This document shows positions 53,701 to 64,000 of a DNA stretch of 64,000 nt, piece by piece; the first letter of the stretch is position 1, and each line of letters starts with the position of its first letter. This stretch comes from Crambe crambe. Lineage: Eukaryota > Porifera > Demospongiae > Poecilosclerida > Crambeidae. The stretch is from the NCBI GenBank assembly GCA_963924555.1, contig OZ004590.1, positions 5,882,001 through 5,946,000 of the forward strand, read 5' to 3'. A program made the translations under genes and the position numbers. A model generated the notes under the pieces. It had not been told where the DNA came from. It was given only the letters and a program-made list of their open reading frames with translations, and ran no database searches.

Positions 53701-55125
53701 AGCAGCAGTCGACTGACTGGACCTCACAATGATCAATGACTGTTTCACATGTCTCTCCAGTGTAAGGGAATACACAGACACATGTGAACCCACTGGGTGA
53801 ATTTCGACATCGTCCCTTTCCATTGCAGGTGACTGATTCACAATGATCAATGACTGTTTCACACGTCTGTCCAGTGTAGCCTTGGTTGCAGACACATGTG
53901 TACCCTCTGAGTGAATTTAGACATCGTCCATTTCCACTGCAGTTGACTGACTCACAATGATCAATGACTGTTTCACATGACTTTCCAGTGTACCCTTGGT
54001 TGCAGGCACATATGTACCCACTGGATGAATTTAGACATCGTCCATTCCCACTGCAGTTGGCTGGCTCACAATAATCATCGATGACTGTTTCACATGTCTC
54101 TCCAATGTAGCCTGGGTTGCAGACACATGTGAACCCACTGGGTGAATTTTGACACTGATGATTTCCAGAACAATTATTTACACTAATGCTGCAGTAGTCA
54201 ATCAACTGGCAGAATTTTCCAGTAAACCCTGACAGACCACAATCAGCACAGTTCCAAAAATCTTGACAATGATTTATGCAGTTTGGACCATAATAGTCAG
54301 CATCACATCTGACACTGAAGTTAATAACCAACTCTGCAAATCCAGCTTCTCCTATGTAAGCCATCAGGGGACTGGATGTACCCACTGTAATGTTAATGTC
54401 TATAGGAAAACTATCAATCAATGTACTGTCATACGCCTTTCCATCTGTTACTATTCCATCTATTGCCACAATAAAGAACTGAATTCCCTGCAAATAGTGA
54501 TCATTATAAGTATCATTAATGTGTAGATGCTAATACTTACTCTCCATGATTCATTGAATGTTCTAGTGACTGGATTTGCAGGGATGAAATCAAGGTTTTG
54601 TCCATTGGTAAAATTGAATGAATTTGTGTCGATTTTAACATACACTCCAAAGTCACCGGCAGCCAATTCTTCGTCTGTACAATCCATATGATTAGCTCCA
54701 AGGGGTCTGATACAGTAACCTATTACTGTATCACAGGTAGAACTAAAGTTGCAACTTTCATTTTGTGGTCTAACAAAGTATTCATCACAGCACCCACGAT
54801 TAGTAGTGTAAGGTGGGCAATACACACACCTCCCAGACGGGTTGTTGTAGGAGTGAAAGGTTATTTCAATAACATAATCAGCATGTACCTGTGAAGCAAA
54901 GCCATGGATGTAGAATGGAGTTACCTATCACTTGCCTGCATGTCATATCTGACTAGCTATGCTCTACCATTGTTAGAGCTTACCAAGAAATCAATGAGAA
55001 GTAATAGCAAGGACTTGGAAGCATAAAACATCTTTATCTAATTTTTGGGAACGAGGCTAATATCATATCCACGGAGTGCTCTATTATCTATGCTAATATA
55101 ATTATAGCGCGTGGCGTCGATCGAG
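49960..55125. repeat. Tandem segmental duplication, left copy
   Basis: This ~5.2-kb block (3' spacer, whole 22-EGF gene, promoter) is repeated at 57050-62205, offset about 7.1 kb. Most of it is nearly identical; differences cluster in 53400-54300. Confidence 0.9.
50768..55031 (-). CDS. Class B Delta-like membrane protein with 22 EGF repeats (copy 1)
   Basis: Exons (minus): 55031-54984 (MFYASKSLLLLLIDFL), 54888-54541 (MNNL-like; CVYCPPYTTNRGCCDEY), 54487-51652 (DSL-like plus 22 EGFs), 51434-51309 (TM), 50991-50768 (tail); phases 0,0,1,1; 1193 residues, uninterrupted. The DSL-like part is VRCDADYYGPNCINHC...NCADCGLSGFTGKFC. EGF units (about 38 residues) mostly read SVNCSGNGRCRNSPSGFTC. EGF 5 is aberrant (SVDCCCSRAGTAEC, longer loop). 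The tail has DNHVYDD and few other motifs. In known ligands DSL plus EGFs bind Notch; here the DSL is divergent, so Notch binding is inference. Confidence 0.85.
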
Positions 55126-55666
55126 CGATGATTTCTACGCGCATGCTCTACTAGCTAGCTAGTGACAGAGCAAAAAAAAACACAAAAAAACTACAATCTA
55201 GTAGTGATTCCGGAAGCTAGACCTGCCCGCATATAACTAGCTCTATCTCAAAGATCAATCAACACATGAACGCTTAACTCGTATCCAGCAGCAGCTTAAT
55301 AAATGTACTAACTACTCAAACACCAAATGAACCAGTGTGTTATGTTCACAGTTAGCGCCGTTGATTTTTAGTTCTATGGAGATTTATATGGGGAAAACGG
55401 TAAATCTGTATAACATCTATGTGCTTCACCTGTTCCTTGGTTAACCCACACCAGCAGGTAGGCCTTGTTATAAGCTAGCTAGTGATATCTAAACATCAAG
55501 CGCTTCTATAACCGTCAGGCTACGCTGGCCGGCCAAAGTTTCAGGAAATGTATGGCTTCCGGAATCGCTAAATCTAGGGAGACGGTTGAAGCAAAAGTGC
55601 TTGTACGAATGAGTCATTTTCATTCCGTCTGAACTTCTTGTTCCACAGTTGCTCAACTGAACAACT

Positions 55667-55867
55667 TTATATAAGGTTTCTTACACAAAGTAGTTCAAAT
55701 ACATGCATTAGAGCAATCACCTCTTGTAATCTGACTTGAAGTCTTGGAGGATGTGCCTGCTGGCCTGCATCCTTTCGAGCGACAGGGAAAAGCCCCCCAG
55801 AAATGGGATCCGTACAGTAGTTGTGAGTGAACCAGTGATAATAAGAGTAATTTCCCCCAACACACAA
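55667..55867 (-). CDS. Possible isolated exon, unknown
   Basis: Minus frame reading CVGGNYSYYHWFTHNYCTDP then ISGGLFPVARKDAGQQAHPP, ending in LQVRLQE before a usable GTGATT donor, or running on to a stop at 55667. Amino-acid composition looks protein-like, but there is no ATG and no partner exon. Confidence 0.25.
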   Translation of the reverse strand: MCVGGNYSYYHWFTHNYCTDPISGGLFPVARKDAGQQAHPPRLQVRLQEVIALMHVFELLCVRNLI

Positions 55868-56014
55868 TATGCTATGCTATGGATGTGATGTGGTTGTATA
55901 TAGTGTACTGCGAATTGTAGCTAGATCAGAGAATAATTATGATAACCCCGAGGTCCCTATAGCTACCATATTGGAGATTCTTGTTGTTAAGAGAGTAAAC
56001 AAAATCTAGGCGTT

Positions 56015-56300
56015 GGGACTGTCATAATATCAGATTTTGTCCTGCAATAATTATTTTGTCCACCCGGACAGAATAATATAGCAGCCATATCTTGTCCGGA
56101 CATATTATGGCTGTCATATTTTGTCCCCCCAGACAGAAAATGGCAGAAATATTCTTGCAATATTTTGTCTGGAGGAAACAATCATGGCAGCCATATTTCA
56201 TCCAGATAAAATATAGCAGCAATAAGTCGTCCAGACAAAATATGGCTGCCATCCATACAGAATATGGCTGCCATAATGATATTCTGTCCAGGTGCATGCA
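56015..56300. repeat. Cluster of alternating inverted words around ATATGGCTGCCAT
   Basis: At least six copies of (A)GCAGCCATAT or ATATGGCTGCCAT occur in both orientations, alternating with TTTTGTC(T/C)GGA / TCC(A/G)GACAAAA words spaced 30-45 bp apart. The strand could fold into serial hairpins. It is unlike the MITEs nearby because there are many short units instead of two arms. Confidence 0.6.
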
Positions 56301-56632
56301 TGGATAAAATACAGCGGGACCCATGACATACATGCATAATATAAGTTAATATTATTATAATAGAAAAAAGATTTGTCAAGTCAGAATTGATAATTAATTA
56401 ACGGTACCACTTGGTCTTTTTGGTATGGTAACACAGGAACAATGAAACCACATCGTACAGCTGTCATAATTATAGTATGCAGTTGCAGTAGCTATACATT
56501 CACTACAACTTGCATGCCCTCTTGATTTTGGGAAAAGCTGTCATTCTCCATTGGCTAAATACTTGAAGCAAGATGGATCCTTACCCGAATAAAGAGTCTC
56601 AGCAAAAGCTATGGCAAATCATCCACAATCTT

Positions 56633-56875
56633 CTATTCCTGAGCAGGCTGTTCGTTTGTACGAATTATAGCTGCAATCTCTTCTTTGGTTCTGGCAGGTA
56701 AATATCTTGAATGGATGCTATTAATTTCAATTGGTTCATAACTGTTGATATGGATGTAGCTAGTGATCCAATGATTACTATTGATATCAAATTTGCCTCT
56801 TTCTGGTGAAAACTTCATCGTTTGTAGAATTGCAAGCCGGGATATTTTCTCTTCAGGAGATTTTGTGGCATGTAG
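56633..56875 (-). CDS. Coding-like ORF of unknown origin
   Basis: Open minus frame of about 80 codons: TKSPEEKISRLAILQTMKFS, PERGKFDINSNHWITSYIHI, then YLPARTKEEIAAIIRTNEQP, ending AQE-TAG. Charged, non-repetitive and protein-like. No splice partners found and no family recognised; may be a transposon or host-gene remnant. Confidence 0.3.
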   Translation of the reverse strand, partial: LHATKSPEEKISRLAILQTMKFSPERGKFDINSNHWITSYIHINSYEPIEINSIHSRYLPARTKEEIAAIIRTNEQPAQE

Positions 56876-57049
56876 CTATTAATTTTTTTAACCTGGCTTG
56901 CTCTCTTCATTTGAATCATCTTTTTAACAGGATGAGCATGCATGATGGATGTGAACTATAAATATTAGCTATAATATTTCATATAAATTAGACATGCATG
57001 CATGCACTATGAGATCATTGAGAAGTTTCGGGAACAAAACATTCAATGA

Positions 57050-60000
57050 ATATGAAAAAAAAAAAGAAAAAGTGTACAATAATAATTATATAGTTAGCAT
57101 TATAACTAGCTGTAGCTATGCAGTATGCAACCACTATAAGATTAAACATCTTCTGGCTACCAAAATAAGAGAAGTAATAAGTCAAAGAAACACATACCTC
57201 CACCAACTCCATCCACCTTCGTATTCTTTTGACAGAATTTAGAAAGTAGAAAAGCAGTCACTATGCCATACTGAGATTCAGTAGCAATGTATCATACTCA
57301 GTCGATCTCAACAATAATTAATTTATAGAAAGGTTCAAAAAGCATACTTTTATTTTTGCATGAAACCATCATGAATTCTTTTATTTTCATGTATCCAGGA
57401 GTAAAAAATGTTAAGTAGCTATACTCAAATGGAGGTATAGCTATAGTGTGTGTTATACACCTGGACTGAGATATTGATGACGATCTTGATGATAATGATC
57501 CTGATGTTGACTGAGATGACACAGTTGATGATTTGCATCATGGAGTGGTGAGCTAGCTATAAAAACGGATATAGGCCATGCATGCAGGTTTATAGAATTC
57601 TTTATAATTATGTACAATTCTCTATAATTCTCTACAAGTGGTTGCCACTAATCCACTCAGGTGTGGTTATTGCAATCCATTGTACTCTATAATTATGTAG
57701 TGTCATTATCAATCTTCAAGTTTTTTCATCATGATAAATAAATTGTAACACTGGGGCATGAGAGTAATCATATTGATAATTTCCATGCATATACAGTACA
57801 GCTATGATGTATTGTATACTAATTTTAAAAAATCAGCTGCTTTGGTGTACAGAGCTGTAGTGCACATTATGGTCTTTAAATCAATTCCTTGGGTCGCTTC
57901 CCTCAGATTGGAAGGCACTTGAGGGGCGGTTATATCCTCCATTTTCATTGGAATAGAGAGAGACACATATCTCCGATATTCCACAATTTTCATGTTGTGT
58001 CAAATTGTCTCCACCCTCTGTCATCACCTGCTGTTCGTTTCCAACATCATCATATACATGGTTATCACAAGGACTAACAACAACCCTTCTGAATTCACCT
58101 CCTGTGTAAGATAATTATTATGACTCAAATAGCTACATAGCTAGTACACATGCGGATTCAATCGAGACTTTTAAATTAGAACTGCGTGAGTGTTTGTGTG
58201 CATTTGTGCAAGTATATAATATGCACACAGTGAAATTTAACTGGCTCACTTATGGGAAAGGAACAAGTGCATGTTCTTAATAGCTGCATGTGGCTGTTGG
58301 AACATGACAAAGCTAGCTATAATACACCTAAAGTACAAGAGATATGTCATGTCAGTTACTCAGTGTGGTGCATGCATTAGCTAACTATAGCTAAGGTACA
58401 CCAACGTGATTTGAATACATACCATTTGCTTTTTGCTTGGCGATCACAAATAGAATCACTAAGAGAAGGATGACTAGAGAAACTCCAACTAGCCCTCCAA
58501 ACACTCCACCAACAATGCCTACAATATTGGCTCCAGCATTGCTACCAGCTGAAAGATAATGGCATTGGAGCATGTGAGTATGATATCACCTTGTGTTTTA
58601 GCTACATGTAAGTGGGATGAGGCTAACAGAGTTCTGATACTAGCTAGCACCCTCTTATAAGCATATTTGAACTAATATCAAGAGTTTTTTGTTGTGGTTT
58701 TTTACTAACTTCTCTGATATAAGCAGAAATTATTGTTGAATTCTTATTGCAATTAATCAACTCACGGTTAATGATAGCTATTTCACAGATCCGTCCAGTG
58801 TACCCTACATCACAGGTACATGTAACTCCACCAGGTGAATCCAGGCATTGTCCTTTCCCACTGCAGTTGACTGACTCACAACTATCAATTACCACTTCAC
58901 AGATTTGTCCAGTGTAGCCTTGGTTGCAAACACATGTGAACCCACTGTGTGAATTTTGACACTGACCATGTGCACTGCAGTTGACTGACTCACAATGATC
59001 AATGACTGTTTTACATATCTGTCCAGTGTAGCCTTGATTACAGGCACATGTGAACCCACTGAGTGAATTTTGACACTGACCATGTCCACTGCAGTCAACT
59101 GACTCACAATGATCAATAGCTCTATCACATGTCTGTCCAGTGTAGCCTATGTTGCAGACACATATGAACCCATTCGGTGAATTTAGACATCGTCCATTTC
59201 CACTGCAGTCAACTGACTCAGATTCACAATAGACAATGAATGTTTCACACCTCTGTCCAGTGTAGCCTTGGTTACAGTCACATTTGAACCCACTGGGTGA
59301 ATTTCGACATCGTCCATTTCCACTGCAATCAATTGACTCACAATTAATAATGACTGTTTCACATGTCTGTCCAGTGTAGCCTTGGTTGCAGACACAAGTG
59401 AACCCACTGGGTGAATTTTGACACAGTCCATTTCCACTGCAGTTGACTGACTCACAATAATCAATGATTGTTTCACATGTCTGTCCAGTGTAGCCTTGGT
59501 TACAGGCACATGTGAACCCACTGAGTGAATTTAGACATCGTCCATTTCTACTACAGTCAACTGACTCACAATGGTCAATGACTGTTTCACATGTCTGTCC
59601 AGTGTATCCTTGGTTGCAGGCACATGTGAACCCACTAAGTGAATTTCGACATCGTCCATTTCCACTGCAGTGAGCTGACGCACAATGATCAATGACTGTT
59701 TCACATATATGTCCAGTGTAGCCTTGGTTGCAGGCACATGTGAACCCACTGAGTGAATTTAGACATCGTCCATTTCTACTACAGTCAACTGACTCACAAT
59801 GGTCAACGACTGTTTCACATGTCTGTCCAGTGTAGCCTTGGTTGCAGGCACATGTGAACCCACTGGGTGAATTTCTACATCGTCCATTTCCACTACAGTC
59901 AACTGACTCACAATGATTAATGGCTGTTTCACATGTCTGTCCAGTGTAGCCTTGGTTGCAGGCACATGTGAACCCACTGGGTGAATTTCGACATCGTCCA

Positions 60001-62205
60001 TTTCCACTGCAGATAACTGATGCACAATAATCAATGACTGCTTCACATGTCTGTCCAGTGTAGCCTTGGTTGCAGATACATGTGAACCCACTGGGTGAAT
60101 TTCGACATCGTCCATTTCTATTGCAGTCAACTGTCGCACAATAATCAATCACTGTTTCACATATCTGTCCAGTGTAGCCTTGGTTGCAGGCACATGTGAA
60201 CCCACTGGGTGAATTTTGACATTGTCCATTTCCACTGCAGTTGACTGACTCACAATAATCAATGACTGTTTCACATGACTGTCCAGTGTAGCCTTGGTTG
60301 CAGACACATGTAAACCCACTGGGTGAATTTCGACATCGTCTATTTCCACTGCAGTTGACTGACTCACAATAATCAATGACTGTTTCACATGTGTGTCCAG
60401 TGTAGCCTTGGTTGCAGGTACAAGTGAACCCACTGGATGAATTTTGACATCGTCCATTCCCACTGCAGTTGGCTGGCTCACAATAATTATCAATGACTAT
60501 TTCACATGTCTGTCCAGTGTAGCCTGGGTTGCAGACACATGTGAACCCACTGAGTGAATTTTCACATTGACCATTTCCACTGCACTTGACAGACTCACAA
60601 TGATCTATGACTGTTTCACATGTCTGTCCAGTGTAGCCTTGGTTGCAGGCACATGTGAACCCACTGGGTGAATTTAGACATCGTCCATTTCCATTGCAGT
60701 TGACTGACTCACAATGATCACATACCTGTCCAATGTATTCTATATAGGATGGTTGTCTGCAGAGACATATGAACCTAGTGAATAAACTTAGACATCGTGG
60801 AATTCCGTTTATTTCATTGCTGCAGCAGCAGTTGACTGACAGGACCTCACAATGATCAATGACTGTTTCACATGTCTCTCCAGTGTAAGGGTGTTTACAG
60901 ACACACGTGAACCCACTGAGTGAATTTTGACATCGTCCATTTCCTCTGCAGGGGACTGACTCACAATGATCAATGACTATTTCACATGTCTGTCCAGTGT
61001 AGCCTTGGTTGCAGACGCATGTAAACCCTCTGGGTGAATTTAGACATCGTCCATTTCCACTGCAGTTGACTGACTCACAATGATCAATGATTGCTTCACA
61101 TGACTCTCCAGTGTACCCTCGGTTGCAGGCACATATGTACCCACTGGATGAATTTAGACATCGTCCATTCCCACTGCAGTTGGCTGGCTCACAATAATCA
61201 TCGATGACTGTTTCACATGTCTCTCCAATGTAGCCTGGGTTGCAGACACATGTGAACCCACTGGGTGAATTTTGACACTGACGATTTCCAGAACAATTAT
61301 TTACACCAATGCTGCAGTAGTCAATGAACTGGCAGAAGTTTCCAGTAAACCCTGACAGACCACAATCAGCACAGTTCCAAAAGTCTTGACAATGATTTGT
61401 GCAGTTTGGACCATAATAGTCAGCAGCACATCTGACACTGAAGTTAATAACCAACTCTGCAAATCCAGCTTCTCCTATGTAAGCCATCAGGGGACTGGAT
61501 GTACCCACTGTAATGTTAATGTCTATAGGAAAACTATCAATCAATGTACTGTCATACGCCTTTCCATCTGTTAGTATTCCATCTATTGCCACAATAAAGA
61601 ACTGAATTCCCTGCAAATATTGATCATTATAAGTATCATTAATGTGTAGATGCTAATACTTACTCTCCATGATTCATTAAATGTTCTTGTCAGTGGATTT
61701 GCAGGGATGAAATCAAGGTTTTGTCCATTGGTAAAATTGAATGAATTTGTGTCGATTTTAACATACACTCCAAAGTCACCGGCAGCCAATTCTTCGTCTG
61801 TACAATCCATATGATTAGCTCCAAGGGGTCTGATACAGTAACCTATTACTGTATCACAGGTAGAACTAAAGTTGCAACTTTCATTTTGTGGTCTAACAAA
61901 GTATTCATCACAGCACCCACGATTAGTAGTGTAAGGTGGGCAATACACACACCTCCCAGACGGGTTGTTGTAGGAGTGAAAGGTTATTTCAATAACATAA
62001 TCAGCATGTACCTGTGAAGCAAAGCCATGGATGTAGAATGGAGTTACCTATCACTTGCCTGCATGTCATATCTGACTAGCTATGCTCTACCATTGTTAGA
62101 GCTTACCAAGAAATCAATGAGAAGTAATAGCAAGGACTTGGAAGCATAAAACATCTTTATCTAATTCTTGGGAACGAGGCTAATATAGCGCGTGGCGTCG
62201 AGCCG
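57050..62205. repeat. Tandem segmental duplication, right copy
   Basis: Partner of 49960-55125. Both boundaries fall in low-complexity or promoter sequence (GAAAAA-rich at the left, AGCGCGTGGCGTCGA at the right). Confidence 0.9.
57881..62154 (-). CDS. Class B Delta-like membrane protein with 22 EGF repeats (copy 2)
   Basis: Exons (minus): 62154-62107, 62011-61664, 61610-58766, 58548-58423, 58101-57881; phases 0,0,1,1; 1195 residues, uninterrupted. Same architecture as 50768-55031. EGFs 8-22, TM and tail are almost identical to copy 1 (for example NSPNG to NSLSG in EGF 15 and NQSY to NQGY in EGF 18), whereas EGFs 1-7 differ clearly. EGF 5 reads SVNCCCSNEINGIPRC against SVDCCCSRAGTAEC. A small deletion near the stop makes the tail end in PRN instead of PRKY. 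DSL-like VRCAADYYGPNCTNHC. Both copies look functional. Confidence 0.85.
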
Positions 62206-62494
62206 TCTTATGATCTTCGAGCTAGTCCTGTCCGAACGCGCACGCTCTACTACTCCGGTTTTGCGGGAGGGCGTGTATAAACTTCGGACCGGACCGGGAC
62301 CACGGACCGTGTACGATCTGCGTGCGCGGAGCGAGACGGACCACGATGCTACACAATTGCAAACTACCTGTATCGATCAACAGCTACAGAATTACATAGG
62401 AACTGGCAGAGTAATACTATAGGAGTGTATTTAGTTACTTGAGCAAATGATAATGATAATTGAATGATAATTGAATTGATCCCAACATAAAAAA

Positions 62495-62575
62495 AAGAAT
62501 TCCTTGCAAATAACTTACCCTCGATCTTGTAACTAGATTTGCGATGACATCACTTATTAGGCTGGCTCATGAGAT
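62495..62575 (-). pseudogene. Relic of a class B MNNL/DSL exon junction
   Basis: GAATTCCTTGCAAATAACTT followed by ACCCTCGATC and AGATTTGCGATGACATCACT mirrors the exon 3 acceptor, tiny intron, and end of the MNNL exon of class B genes (compare 17124-17245), with many changes. A last trace of another class B copy. Confidence 0.5.
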
Positions 62576-63117
62576 TATTTACGCCAAGAGTTATAAGAAA
62601 CCCTACTTAATGCTTTCAGATAAAAGTATGTCGTTTATCCAGCCTTATATTTGGAACATTGCATCAAAATGGAAGCATGATGTGCATGATGAACACATGA
62701 TTCATTACTAGGTTCTCCGGTCCTTCTCCCCCTTACAGTGAAACCTGCTTACTGCAACCATCCAATGGGCCAGGAATAATGGCTTCAATATGGAGATGGT
62801 CTCTTTAGCGAAGTCAAATAGCTGGAAAGGTGACATGGCAGATTAGCCGATATGGTCTCATTATAGGGTGGTTTGATTTGATAGGGTTCATTGTATGTTA
62901 GTAGTAACTTAGTACCCTTATTAGTGAACAATTCAGAATCTGGAGTCTGTCAAATCTTCAAGCTTTTTTTTAATCATAGATGGTAAATAAATTATAAATT
63001 ATGTAACACTGCACTGGGGCACAAGAGTAATTATAATGATAATTTCCATGTATACAGAAAAATTGAAAAAGAATTTGGGGACAAATAATTATCGTATAGC
63101 TAATTAAAAGTGGTAAA
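62576..63117. other. Intergenic spacer
   Basis: Related to 14700-15338 and 24620-25240 (conserved spacer upstream of class B tails). No gene seen. Confidence 0.4.
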
Positions 63118-63485
63118 TCAGCTGCTTTGGTGTACAGAGCTGTAATACACATTATTGTCTCTCCCTCTGAATTCAATCCTTCCTTGAGAGTCTCCCTCCC
63201 TCAGATACTCATAGTCTACTGGTTCTGGATTTTCATTGACGACACTTTCATAATGGGGAGGGGGAGGAGTTGACGACTCTGGCACTGCATAATATCCTCC
63301 ATCTTCAAGAGTACCACTGGAATAGAGAGGGTTATCGAAATCTCTTTCCTCACAGTTCTCCGATATTCCACCATTTTCATGTGGTGTTAAGTTGTTTCCA
63401 CCCTCTGTCATCACCTGCTGTTCGTTTCCAACATCATATACAGGGTTATCCCCAGGACCAATAATATCCCTTCCAGATTCATTTC
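63118..63485 (-). CDS. Cytoplasmic-tail exon of a further class B Delta-like gene (partial)
   Basis: The exon starts after ACAG at 63486 in phase 1 and runs 122 codons to TGA: RNESGRDIIGPGDNPVYDVG, DNPLYSSGTLEDGGYYAVPE, a TPPPPH stretch, VDYEYLREGDSQGR and NNVYYSSVHQSS. It is the full-length form of the tail in the 15339 and 25241 genes. TM and ectodomain exons must lie right of 64000; 63486-64000 matches their tail-TM intron (compare 15700-16340). NPxY/NPLY and YEYL motifs suggest PTB, SH2 or endocytic adaptors. Confidence 0.75.
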
Positions 63486-64000
63486 CTGTGTAAAATAATT
63501 AGCAGGAAGTTAATTATTACAATTTGGGCCAAGAACAAGTAGTTTTTAATAGGGCTCTTAATAGTTCTTTCCCTAACATCATTAGCATGAGACTATAGTG
63601 GAGTGCATCCAGTTTACTTCATGATTTTAATAAAACGTCATTAGGGAAAGAATGTGAGACTACAGTGGAGCGCACTTCATGATTGAAGCCCCATGCATGT
63701 AATTGTCACAGGTTACTTCATACATACATGTACACTTCATGAAGAAGCCTTAATCATGCCATATTGTATATACACATTATTATACAGCAGAGCCTTAATG
63801 TCTACATACAGGAAGCTAGCTATAATACACCTGAAGTCATAAACTGACTAGGTGTTGGATGTGATACTTTCAACACAACCAGAGTTTGGTTCACAGAGAG
63901 AAGCTGATTTCATGATGATAAAGTCATTTTATCAAACTGAAAAAATGAGGTGTCTGATGTGACAGTTCTAATGTCATTGTGGTTACACACTCCATGCATT

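Larger units (their letters stand above)
55130..57049. other. Spacer between the two 22-EGF genes
   Basis: Unique sequence between duplication copies. It holds two minus-strand coding-like frames (55667-55867; 56633 to about 56878), described separately, and a repeat cluster at 56015-56300. 56820-57049 shows nothing. Confidence 0.4.

Overview
ORGANISM. This is an animal nuclear genome, most likely a demosponge close to Amphimedon. The genes are spliced, many introns are only about 45-60 bp, and the background is A+T-rich and littered with AGCT/TAGCTAGC words. The main gene family carries the N-terminal (MNNL-like) and DSL domains of Notch ligands (Delta/Serrate), which are animal-specific. 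The species call is inference; the animal call is firm.

MAIN CONTENT. The window is a tandem array of Delta-like type-I membrane protein genes, all on the minus strand. I rebuilt exon-intron models by eye from GT/AG sites and phase agreement. There are two classes. Class A (3542-8466, 11264-14581, 21079-24509) has a signal peptide, a 24-residue Cys exon, an MNNL-like exon, a DSL domain fused to a run of 13-residue Cys repeats (C-x2-C-x8) instead of EGF repeats, a TM exon, and a tail with repeated VYG(V/I) motifs. Class B has signal peptide, MNNL-like, DSL-like and EGF repeats, TM, and a tail with NPxY-type motifs. Its members carry about 1.5-2 EGFs (15339-17698, 18041-20118, 25241-30044), 13 EGFs (33335-38250) or 22 EGFs (50768-55031 and 57881-62154). 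A seventh class B locus enters at the right edge (63118-63485). The locus at 18041-20118 is a hybrid with a B ectodomain and an A-type tail.

LAYOUT. 1-14.6 kb: two copies of a ~7.7-kb unit, each with one class A gene and one internally inverted, decayed A pseudogene. 15.3-30.0 kb: alternating B and A loci, partly a ~9.9-kb duplication; two members carry single nonsense changes, and one is split by a 2.17-kb transposon whose empty site survives in its sister. 30.2-32.9 kb: MITE, retroelement relic, decayed B pseudogene. 33.3-38.3 kb: the 13-EGF gene with a 1.67-kb inverted-repeat element in its last intron. 39.6-48.4 kb: an 8.8-kb DNA transposon with a KDZ/Plavaka (CMC)-like transposase gene on minus, a divergent, apparently intact 10-exon accessory gene on plus, and nested smaller elements. 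48.4-50.7 kb: MITE, hairpin, perfect RFX X-box. 49.9-62.2 kb: a recent tandem duplication of the 22-EGF gene.

HOW IT WORKS TOGETHER. The ectodomains look like Notch-ligand-type adhesion/signalling ectodomains. The tails carry tyrosine motifs suited to SH2/PTB or endocytic adaptors. Symmetric phase-1 introns around the TM exon make tails interchangeable, and the 18-kb gene has used that. Array turnover, pseudogene reservoirs, tail exchange and apparent partial homogenisation resemble recognition-receptor clusters; that functional reading is inference.
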